Source: Wurfbainia villosa (taxonomy: Eukaryota; Streptophyta; Magnoliopsida; Zingiberales; Zingiberaceae). From it: 64,000 bases of DNA. Where the stretch lies: contig JAKLTH010000227.1 of NCBI GenBank assembly GCA_025175895.1, positions 661,501-725,500 of the forward strand, read 5' to 3'. How positions within the stretch are numbered: the stretch's first letter is position 1; the number at the start of each line of letters is the position of its first letter. Below are positions 1 to 11,400 of the stretch, one piece after another. A program made the position numbers and the translations under genes. Under the pieces are notes generated by a model that was given only the letters and a program-made list of their open reading frames with translations, had not been told where the DNA came from and did no database searches.

Positions 1-1858
1 GTGTCCATGTGTATTTTTTTTCCTTCACAAGAAAATTTCATGTGGACAACACAATTTATACTGATTTAAATCTTAAGACTGCAGAGTAGTAGTTATGGTT
101 TCCAACTTTCCAAGCATTCATTTCATAAATCTTCTACTTCTCGATATTCAAGTACATGATCCTTCAATTTCATGTAACAATGCAAACACCTCTCGAGTAA
201 CGGATCATCCTCCTAACTAATTACATTTTTTTTCACATATAATGATACACATACAATAGATACTCATCATCCACAAGAAATGTTTAGACTGTAATATTAG
301 TAACTAACGATCTGTTTGCTTGCTTAAAAATAATTTATTGATATATTTTTTAAAACATATATAGGAAAACTAATGATTTTATTTTATTGATATTTACTTT
401 GCATCTACCTCACCGTTTCTCTGGTCAAAGAAGTGGAAAGAAGGTTAAGCACTTGATGGGCATGCTTATCGGTTCTTTAGTTTCGGTTCAATTCTAATCG
501 ATTTTGGATTTGTCGACGTTGAAATTGATCCGAATCGGTTCAAAACCGATTCCAAATTGGTTCTGGTTTCAAAATTTTAACTTTGGAATCGGTTCTGAAT
601 CGATTCTGAAATGGTTCCGAATTGATTCTAAAATAGTTCCGGATCACCTTCATCAAATTTGAGCTTCCAAATTTATTTAACGTATTGGTGATCTTATTCT
701 TTTTTTTTCTATCGTAAAATAATTTTGTAGACATATTGGCATGCTAAGAATTTCTACCTTTAAATTAGCAATCAAAATTAGATCTAAATTGGAATCAGAA
801 TCGGTTTCGAACCGCTTCCGAAACAGCTCCGAATCGGTTCCGAAATTGATTGGAATTGAACCAAACTAGAATCGGAATGGTTCCAGTTCAATTTTAAAAC
901 TAGATCATTTGAATAGGTTTCGATTCCGAATTTAACAGATTAGTTCCCACTCGATTTCGGATCGAACTAATCCGTTAAACATATCTATAACTCAACTAAA
1001 CTAAACTTGCACAACCCTAAAGAATAAATATAAAATTTTCTCAAATATAAAATAATGAATATTCTTACGTTTTAAAGATTTTTTTTTATCTAACCATCAT
1101 CTCTTTTATTGAATTTGTTTTATCTTAACATTTAAATACAACATTTTATAAAATTTAATATTAATTCTCATAGAATTTTGATGAATATTTTTATAACATT
1201 TATAAGACGTTATAATAAACCTAAATGTTTATAACGGTTTTTATATGACATTTTTAAAATCGTTGAACTTATTATAAAAGGAAATAGTTTTAAAATTATT
1301 AAAATATCTATTTTATTTTCAGTTGTTTAAATTGTTGAAAGGGGGAAAAAATAAAGATAAATATATACAAACTGGTGATATTTGAAAGTTTGAGATAATT
1401 TTTTAAAAAACGAATATTTGAATATATTCATGCATTAATTAAAAAATGCGAAGGTTGATTTTGTAGTTATTAAGCTATCTAAATATAAAAAATCATTAAA
1501 CATTTAGATATTTTGAATAATTATAAAATTATTATTGATGAGGTCTCTCATTTTTAGTTATTTTTTTATAAACTACAATAACTTTTTTTTTTACTTTTCT
1601 TTAATCTAACTATTTATATAATAAAAAAACAAATTTAGATGATTATGTATGTAACTAATTCTGGAAAGTAATTAATATTTATTAAAAAGTGAATCATTTT
1701 GATAAAATTACTTATTTTATTAATTCGAGACAAAGATCATTTAAGTATTGCAATTCATACATTTAAATATTTTCAGTGAAAAATATCTTTCTAATTTAAA
1801 ATGAATATATCTTATAACCTATGAATAATGAAATCTTAAAAAAATAAATTTTTTATCA

Positions 1859-1899
<41 letters not shown>

Positions 1900-2456
1900 A
1901 TAAAAAAAATGATAATATTCACGCGTTCCTTCAACTTAATAAAAAATAAAAAATTATAAAAAATAGATGATAAAGTCAGAAATTTAATAAGACATTTTAT
2001 TTTATATTTATTAAAAATTAATTTTAAAATTTTATACGACAAATACTCATGTATTCATGTATGAGTTGGTTAAGGAAAAAAAATTTATAGAGACGATGAA
2101 ATGAGATGAGGTAATAATCAAAACAGAGGAATGATTATGAAAATAAAACAAGAAGCTCTTTGGAACTTTTTCGTTTTGCCCCGTTTTCCATTATAATCTC
2201 ATCGAACCAACCAACCACCCAAGCGCACGTTAGATAATACAAACATCGCATCTTCCTGCGACCTTATCGTGCGCCTTCTCCCAACTCCCGCTAGCAGCTC
2301 GCCATTCCGTAGACGCGCATCTCCCTTCTCTCCGTGTTCTTTCCCTTTTCGTCCGCTCCCTCCCTTCAAATCCATCGGATGCCCCTCCACGTTTCTTTTG
2401 ATTCGGTTCGCCTCTGATTCCCACGAGTACATCGATCTCCGTCTCGTCTTCCCTCC
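1..2456. other. AT-rich intergenic DNA upstream of the ATXR5/6 gene
   Basis: No coding region is supported here. The stretch contains the GAATCGGTTC-rich repeat block at about 465-975 (listed separately), long AT-rich DNA and a (TA)n microsatellite at about 1858-1896. The last 250 bases turn C/T-rich and GC-rich and are the likely promoter and leader of the downstream methyltransferase gene. Confidence 0.6.
465..975. repeat. Repeat block with many GAATCGGTTC-type motifs, probably a non-autonomous DNA transposon
   Basis: The motif GAATCGGTTC and its variants (GAACCGATTC, GGTTCCGAATC) recur many times in both orientations. The ends look like degenerate inverted repeats: ATGCTTATCGGTTC near 471 against the reverse complement ATGTTTAACGGATTAG near 978. 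Dense subterminal motifs of both polarities are typical of hAT-like non-autonomous elements. The family assignment is inference and no target duplication was confirmed. Confidence 0.45.
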
Positions 2457-5400
2457 ATGGGTCCGCCCTCATCTTGCTCCGCCGCCGGAACTACGACGTC
2501 GAACTGCCGCGTCCGGAAGCGCACGGCGGCGCCTTCCCCGTCCGCGCCGAAGAGGTTCCGTTCGATAGAGGAGATAATGCGGGTAGCTTTGCCTGCCGCC
2601 CCCGCCACCGGCGAATACTACATGGACCTCCGCTGCGAGGAGTGCCGATCCGGTGATCGAGAGGAGGAAATACTCCTGTGCGACAACTGCGACCTCGGGT
2701 ACCACCTCTATTGCCTCCGGCCGATCGTCGTTAGAGTTCCATCTGGGCCCTGGCTCTGCCCTAGCTGCGTAGGAGAAAGATCGATTGAAAGTATATCGAC
2801 ATAGCTATTATGGATTCGAGGATGAAAGGAATAAGGATATTGATTCACATTTTATCTGTGGATGCCAGGGTTCCCGTTGGTGCAAACAAAGATTATTGAT
2901 TTCTTTAGGATTCAAATGGCCAACGACGAGAAATGTTGCGCCTCCCCAGGTGATTATCTTATTTATCGAACTGATTGTTTCATTCTCAATGTGGATATGT
3001 TGTTCTTAGTTTTCTTTGGCTATTTTCCCCATGTAATTATGGGAATAATTGTACCGTAGACTTCCTTGTGCCTTTCCGTCTCTATCTACAATTTATTTCC
3101 GTCGACATTTGCTCTTAACTTAGTGGGGTTCCGGTGAAGTGGCTCCTAATTTATGGGCGCCGCAGAGAGTCCCAGAAATGATGGTTCACCGGGATAGTGT
3201 ATCGTGAATTCGGACACATTAGACTGCCTATGGGTTGATGTTGGCACTACGGAGGTAGAGGTGTGTAATTGTGCGAACTTATGTAAAGGAGACAGCAATC
3301 TGGTTGTTTGCTAGCAACAACATATTGTACAGATAAGTAAAGTTCTGATCGACAACTATGGTGGTTTATATTTGTAGTGGAGTGCACAGGAAGCAGTGCT
3401 TAACGAAGAGGTTAGTAGAAAATTTGCTAATGAATAGAGAAATCTTACAGGTCACATTGAAGAGCGGTACTGCTGATTGTAGTGGAGTCATGGAGTGCAC
3501 AGGAAGCAGTGCTTAACGAAGAGGTTAGTAGAAAATTTGCTAATGAATAGGGAAATCTTACAGGTCACATTGAAGAGCGGTACTGCTGATTGTTATGTTT
3601 CTCTATATTGATTAAACCAAAGGCAAATACAGAGACAACGTTCTGACTGTTCAAGTTGATGCCCATTTATGTTAAGAGACATTGATGCTGGATTTGACTA
3701 TGGGTTGCTCAGGTGGAGTTTGCTAAAGTCATCTCAAAATGTGATGGTTGACCTACATAGAAAGAGTAAACATTTGCTGGTTGTATGGAATGACTGGTGC
3801 TGTGTGCTGCGCTGCTCAGCAATGGATTTGAAGGTTGATGGGAGGTAATCTGTGCTACACAATTGTTAGCGGTACTCTGTCGAATCAAGTTTGTATTCCA
3901 TGTTTCCTCCTGCAGTCGGTGGTAGTGATCTTGTGGTTGGAAGAGTTGGTAAGCTGAATAAGCTACTTGTATTATAGTTGAGGGCATTAAGTGGTAATGA
4001 CCACAACCAAGAAGCACATATATAGACTAAATGGATGGTTGGGGTGGTTGAGGTAGCTTGTCTGAAAGTGCAGAATTAAGAGGCGCTAGATGGGATAAAG
4101 GGTAAAAAAAGTTGTGAGAGAGATGAATTTTGGAAAGAAGGAATACTGTTTGAAGTTTCATTGCCCTGCCAAAGGGGAGAGAGAACATGAAGATTCACAT
4201 CTTTTGCTGAGGAGATGAAATTATAACGAAGTAAATGGTTGTGGGAAAGAGAAAATAGGTTGAAGGGAATATGAGGTCATTTAATGCACCATGGATTAGT
4301 CAATAGTTTGTGTATAAGTGGATAAGAAAAAAAGGGTCGACCATGAGGGACACTTGGCATGAGCGTTATCATGTTTTGCCACACATTGATGGATTCGATG
4401 TGGGTGTCATGTTCTTTGGTGTTATAAGTAGGAGAGGTAAATAATCAAGGGTTGTCCATGTTCTTTGGTGTTATGAATAGGAGAGGTAAAATAATCAAGG
4501 GTCGTATTATCAAGGTTGTCAAATTATGAGTCGTATCATGAATCATTTGGGTGTTCAAATTGTTAACCTATTAAGTCGTGAATCATAAGGTTTAGATGAA
4601 AATTATAAAATATGTTAAAAAATAATTCTACTTTATTTAGAATATTTTTTCCATCTAACATATATAAAATAAAGGGATACAATAACAACAACAACAACAA
4701 TAATAAAGTCTTATCCCATTAGGTGGGGTCGGCTATATGAATCCTTCTATGTCGTTGGACTCTATCCCCTACTATATCATCATTTATATTTAAATAAATT
4801 TTATCTTATTTTATTGTTGCTAACCAAGTCTTTTTTGGTCTTTCTTTTCCTCGTTTGATGTATATTTATCATCGTTTCACATCGCCTAACTAGAGCATTT
4901 ATTAGTCGTCTAAGTATATGTCTATATCATCTTAAATGTGTCTCTCGGAGCTTTCCTTCAATAGATGCAATACCGACTTTTTCTCTAATGCTCTCATTTC
5001 TTATTCTGTCCATCCTCGTATGTCCACACATCCACCTTAACATTCTCATCTCTGCAACTCTCATCTTTTGCTCATGTGCTCGAGTCGTAACCCAACATTC
5101 AGCGCCATATAACATAGCAGATCTAATCGCCGTTTTGTAGAACTTCCCTTTAAGTTTTAGAGACTTTACGATCACATAAAACACCCGACGCTTTCCTCCA
5201 TTTCAATCATTCTGCTTGTATTCTATGTAAGACATCTCTCTCAATTCCTCCATCATCTTGCAAAAATGATCCTAAATATTTAAAGCTCTCAGTTGCAGAC
5301 AACTTGTCATCTCCTATCTTAACACTTGTCTCATTAAGTCTAATATTGCTAAACTTAAATTCCAAATATTGTCTTTACTCTACTTTGCCTAAAACTTTTC

Positions 5401-8400
5401 CCTTCTAGTGTTTTCCGCCAAGATTCTAGTTTAGCATTTACTCCTTTACGTGTCTCATCTACCAAAACAATATCATCTGCAAACAACATGCACCACGGTA
5501 CTGTATCTTGAATATGTACAATGAGTTCATCCATGATTAGTGTAAAAAAATATGGACTTAAAGTTAATCCTTAATGTAATTCTATCTTTATTGGAAATGT
5601 TTCAGTTAATCCGTCTAAAGTCTTCACTTTGATCATTACTTCCTCATACATATCCTTAATTAGTTCAATATATGTTAGACTAATACCTCTTTTTTCTAAA
5701 ATTCTTTATATAATTTCTCTTGGGACTCTATCATAAGTTTTTTCTAAATCAATGAATACCATGTGAAGATTCTGTTTTTGCTCTCTATACTTTTCAATTA
5801 GTTGTCTGAGAAGATGTATAGCTTCTATTGTCGATCTTCCTGACTTGAATCCAAATTGATTTTCGAGAACCGTGGTCTCCTTTCTTAATCTTTTTTCTAT
5901 TACTCTTTCTCAAAGTTTCATGGTATGACTCATTAATTTAATACCCCTATAGTTTTCACAAGTTTATATGTCTCCCTTATTCTTATATAAGGGAATTAAA
6001 ATATTTACTCTCCATTGATCAGACATCCTTTTTATTTTAAATATCATGTTAAATAATTTTATGAGTCATTCAATACCTTGTTTCCCTAGACACTTCTATA
6101 CCTCTATCGGAATATTATCTGGTTCAACAGCTTTTCCATTTTGCATTTCATTTATAGCTTGTTCTACTTCTGAAATTTGAATTCTACAATAAAAATTTAA
6201 ATCATTAAAAAGTTGATGAAAATATTTCTTCTGTTAGTGCCTATAAGATTCATATATCTCCACAATGGTATGATATTGTCTACTTCGGACTCAAGCCCTC
6301 ATTGTTTTGTTTTTTGGGTTTTACCCAAAAGGCCTGATCCCAATGGAGATATCTTTTCATCTTATAAGCACATGATCTTTTCCATTCTTACCAATGTGGG
6401 ACTTTGATTGTATTCCGAATACTCCAACAATTCCCCCTCAAACGAAGGACCACATTGACCTCCCTCAAGCCTATCCGTCCTCGAAGGACATCCTCTACTT
6501 GATGTCCGATCTCAACCCACCAGGACTTCCTGCCAACTGTCTGGTCCTCCTGACCCAGTTGGACTTCCTGCTAATTGTCCAGCCCTTCTAGCCCAACTGA
6601 ACTTCCTGCCAGTTGTTCGGTCCTCCCAACCTAACTAGACTTCCTGCCTGGTATCTGGTTCTCTTGATCAGGACATGGGAGCTTAACTTCCTTCATTCGA
6701 GGTTCATGGCTTGACATGAACCATGACTCTGATACCAATTATTAGTGCCTATAAGATTCACATATCTTCACAATGGTATGATATTGTCCACTTTTGGCCT
6801 AAGCCTTCATGGTTTTGTTTTTGGGCTTTACCCAAAAGGTCTTATCCCAATGGAGATATCTTTTCATCTTATAAGTACATGATCTTTTCCATGTCTTACC
6901 AATGTGGGATTTTGATTGTATTCTCAATACTCCAACAATCCCCCCCTCAAACGAAGGACCACATTGACCCCCCTCAAGCTTATCCGTCCTCGAAGGACAT
7001 CCTCTACTTGATGTCCGATCTCAACCCACCAGGACTTCCTGCCAACTATCTGGTCCTCCTGACCCAGTTGGACTTCCTGCCAATTGTCCAGCCCTTCTGG
7101 CCCAACTGGACTTCCTGCCAGTTGTTCGGTCCTCCCGACCTAACTGGATTTCCTGCCTGGTGTCTGGTTCTCTTAATCCGAATATGAGAGCTCAACTTCT
7201 TTCGTTCGAGGTTCATGGCTTGACATGAACCATGACTCTGATACCACTTGTTAGTACCTATAAGATTCACATATCTTCACAATGGTATGATATTGTCCAC
7301 TTTGGGCCCAAACCCTCATGGTTTTGTTTTTGGGCTTTACCCAAAAGGCCTCATCTCAATGGAGATATCTTTTCATCTTATAAGCACATGATCTTTTTCA
7401 TATCTTACCAATGTGAGACTTTGATTGTATTCCCAATACTCCAACATCTTCTACCGTTCTTTTACTTCTTCATCATTTACTAGTACCTTATTGCATTCAT
7501 CTTTAATACATCTTATTTGATTAAGATCTTTTGTCTTATTCTCTCTCACTTTAGCTATTCTATAAATGTCTCTTTCCCTTTCTTTTGTATCTAATTTTTT
7601 ATATAACCGTTCAAAAGTTTCAGTCTTAGCTTCATTCACATTTTTCTTAGCTTTTTTCTTGGCTATTATATATTTTTTCAAATTTTTCTCATTTTTACAA
7701 ATATATAACTTCTTATATGTCGTTCGTTTTTTCTTGACTTCCTCTTGTACCTTCTCATTCTACCACCAAAATTCTTTATTTGGTGGTGCATGTTCCTTTG
7801 ACTCACCGAGTACACTTTTGGCTACTATTTTCAACTTTGATACCATCTTATCCCATCTCGTATTAGGATCACTGTATATTTCATCTAATACTTGTGCTCC
7901 TACCTTCTCTTTGAATATATTTAGTTTCTCATCCTTTAACTTCGACCACTTAATTCTAGGAGTCGTATATATTTTCTTTCTATTAATATTATGGTTTGAG
8001 GTATATATCGAATACTACTAATCTATGTTGAGTGGTTAAACTTTCTCTAGGGATGACCTTACAATCTTTACAAATCTTTCTATCTCTCTTCCTAACCATA
8101 AGAAAGTCAATTTGTGATTTATTATTTCTACTTTTGAACGTGACCAAGTGTTCTTCTCTTTTCTTAAAAAATGTATTAGCTATTATAAAATCATATGCTA
8201 TTGCAAAATCCAATATAGTTTTACCTTATTCATTTCTTGTTTCAAACCCATAACCCCCATGCACCCTCTCTGCCTCTCATATTCATTATTTTTCACTCCG
8301 ACATGCCCATTTAAATCACCTTTTATTAAAATCATTTCATTTGACGGAGTATTTTGTAATACTTCATCCAAGTCATCCCAAAATCTTAATTTGGTATTTT

Positions 8401-11400
8401 CATCTAATTTTATTTGAGGTGCATATACATTAATTACGTTTATAGTTTTTTTCTTCACTACTATTTTGAGAGTTATAATTCTATCCCCCTTTCTAATTAC
8501 TCCTATAACTTCATCCTTTAACGAACTATCTACAATAATACCCACTCTATTTCTTATTTTATTCTTTCATGTATACCATAACTTAAAACCCGAGTTCTCT
8601 ATCATCTCTGCCTTCTCACCTACCTATTTTATCTCTTGTACACATACAATGTTAATTTTTCTCCTAATCATCGTATCTACTATCTCCATTGTTTTACCAG
8701 CGAGGGTTCCTATGTTTCATATACTAAATCTTAGACTATTAGTTTTTCTATAATATTTATTCTTACCCAATCTATGGTGTGAGAACTCTTGCTTATTTAA
8801 CACTACACCCAAATTCTCATGGAGATGTAGCGGTCCTTGCCGATACGTTGCAGTCGGACCCTGCAACGCGAATTCTTGCATATTTTTCACTACATCCAAG
8901 TTCTGGAAATGTAGTGGTCCTTGCCAAGACGTTACAGTCGGACCCTATAACGCGTTCCTTCCGAGGAACAACCTAGCATTAGCACAATATTTTGATTGAT
9001 CCATTCATTGAATATTTGCCTTAGTTTAATGTTGGCTGGCAACCTAACGCAACCCTCCTCCTTTATCCGGGCTTGGAACCGGCCATGACAAGATTAACTT
9101 TCATAAAGTAAATTGGCGCTTTCATAAAGCTTCATATTTTCCACCAATGACAATCTACAAACTATTATTTAATTCATTCCATTAAACGAAATAAACAATA
9201 AGGAATCTCCTCTTTGAATGTTTTGCACATAGAAAAATCATTATCATAAATAAACAAGATTTATTCTTCTCAGTCATTGTTAGGTGTGTAGTCCATGGTG
9301 ACTTTGGTTTATTTTGTCTCCAGTGACGAGATTTTTTTCTTCTATCATGATTTTATGATTTCACTCTATTTGCCCTTTATAATCTATTATAATAGTAAAA
9401 AAGGAACAACTTTTAGCGCTCTCTAAAAGTCCTAGACAGTGCTCGGTCTACCATATAATATAAAATTCATAATTTCTTTCTTCTTTTATAATAAATTTGG
9501 TTTAATTTCTACTATATTAGGTTTGATTAGTTTTCGAATGGGTCGTTTACTTTTGATTGGTTTTATTTCTTATTCTTAAAATTGTATAAAATAAGATTCA
9601 TATCCGATCATATTTAATGTATAACCAAATCATGATTCTTTTCATTTTTGGTCCATATAAGAATCATACCATTATATGAATCATAACAGATCGTACGAAA
9701 TGAATTGTAAATCACTCTGATTAGTTAGGTAATTTACTGAGTTATATAGTAAATTACTCGTTCTAATTGTGTAATTTAGTGTCATTTATACTCGTATGCC
9801 AAAAGCTATATACATTTACGATTAAAAATTTGTGACGGTCCCAAAATCAATTTGAGATTCAAAGTTGATAATTTTTCTCTTGATGGAGAAACTGATCCAC
9901 CAAGAGCCAATATAACCTGAATTTTCTTGGTTCATTTCCAATTGAATTAGTTATCCAGTTGGATCAGGTTTGTTACCTTGGGGCAAAAGGTGATGGGCTC
10001 ACCCCATGTGTCTTTCATCGCTGGTCCCACGACTAGATGAAGAGAGGTAAATTACGAGGGACATTTTTGTCCAACCAAGAACTAACACGGCGGGAGGGTA
10101 GACACTCCGGAAAGCTTTGCAACCTTTAGATGAGAATTCAATCATGACCATATTTAGCCACAAATTTAGGATGGCTGTGGGGTGGTTGTTGAAATGCAGT
10201 GCTGCTGATTGTGATGACTTGCTAATATCTATTGGAGCGAATTACTCAGATTAATTAGGTTTTTTACTGAGTTTTATACTAATATTAGGAAAGTTATATG
10301 ATTTGTACAATTAAAAACTTGAATTAGAGATCCTAGTTGGATAAAAAAAAATATCCAAGGACTGATCCAACAGGAACCGATATAATTTGAATTTTCTTGT
10401 TGAGTTGGTTTTGATCGAATTAGGTATTCATTGGATCAGGAACCCATACAATGTCAATTGGAATTCAATGGTGAACATATTTAGGCATGAATATAGGGTG
10501 GCTATAGGACGCTTTTTCAAATATAGCTCAGCTGGTTGTGACAAACAGATAGTATTTTTAATAGCTAATAGCTATGTTTGACTATTCTTGCTTAAGTTAT
10601 ATGTACGTGTTCTCAGACAAATTGTATTTGTTATTGAATATGCTTAGGAAGTGTTTAGATTCAATCTACACCCGTTGTGACATTTAATTTACAATGGAAA
10701 AATAGAGATTGATCGAGTTACTCAAGTCGTATGTGTCTGTGCCAATGGTTGTTTTTTATATGTTCACAAATAAACTATTCATGAAACTAGAAACGGAATG
10801 TTCCAAGGGCCTAATGATAATAATGCATGGGACAACATCTTAAACGATGCTTTGCCTAGAATTGCAAGAGTGCAAGTGCAAATTTGGAACTAAACAAAAT
10901 ATGATGTATCTCCTCTTTCTTAGACGTGGGAAAGTTTCTGATGGACAAAAATTTGAAATCAATGAGAACAACAAAATGGTAAAAAGAGAGATACAAGGCC
11001 TCCAAAGATATTCCTTTTCATCTACTCATGCATACCGAATCATCCTACCTCATGAAATCTTTATTCATAAATATTTGAAAGATATGGGTGTCATTTTTAG
11101 CAAAAGGAAAACTCACTTGTTAGGACACTTCAATCTTTGTTAATGTCCAGTGTTAGATGACATAGTTAGGTATGGAGTAATTAATTGACTGATTTTTCTG
11201 GAAGCTGATCGTGGATATGATTCTATCTTTGCATTTTGAGTTATTGTCCTTATTGTTACATCTTTGATTTTACTTTATTGCTCAGGTTCTATACAATGTG
11301 TTCCATATTACGCTCAGAATTGTAATGCACTAATTATGCCCCAGCCAAGTTCTCCAGCCACAACCTAATGTATTTAGGCTCCTTTGTCTCAACTTTATGC

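Larger units (their letters stand above)
6232..7446 (-). mobile_element. TRIM retrotransposon with three LTRs and two internal domains
   Basis: Non-autonomous LTR element read on the minus strand. It has three 198-bp LTRs (6232-6429, 6740-6937, 7249-7446), each starting TGTTGGAG and ending CTAACA or a one-base variant, and two internal domains of about 310 bp (6430-6739, 6938-7248). Each internal domain begins with a primer-binding site TGGTATCAGAGTC (6725-6737 and 7234-7246), complementary to the 3' end of initiator Met-tRNA, and ends in a purine-rich polypurine tract. There is no coding capacity. A perfect 5-bp target duplication, TCTTC, flanks the whole array (6227-6231 and 7447-7451). The LTR-int-LTR-int-LTR order suggests unequal recombination between copies. 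Confidence 0.93.
4681..9110 (-). mobile_element. Degenerate RTE-type LINE, interrupted by a TRIM
   Basis: Read on the minus strand. The 3' end at about 4681-4740 is GACCCCACCTAATGGGATAA followed by a TTATTATTGTTGTTG tail, a typical plant RTE terminus. Reverse-transcriptase remnants lie at 4927-5184 (SAMLYGAECW, then LRWMCGHTRMDRI). A coding piece ending VKER is at 7451-7681. An endonuclease piece with GDLNGHVG is at 8198-8545. The 5' part runs through two tandem units (8784-8954) to about 9110. Frames are broken by many stops and shifts, so the copy is inactive. The conserved coding match resumes on the far side of the TRIM (VKER, then KYFHQLFN), showing that the LINE was there first. The 5' border is approximate. 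Confidence 0.85.

Noticed and set aside
6500..7160. Regularly spaced 38-40-bp repeats that could recall a CRISPR array
   Set aside because: They lie inside the TRIM internal domains of a plant nuclear sequence, the units are degenerate and there are no unique spacers.
7566..8753. Plus-strand open frames with hydrophobic, Phe/Ser-rich products
   Set aside because: They are antisense to the LINE coding remnants; the minus strand carries the recognisable endonuclease motif.
10847..11143. 98-codon open frame in the ATXR5/6 intron
   Set aside because: No domain, no splice support and an AT-rich intronic position.
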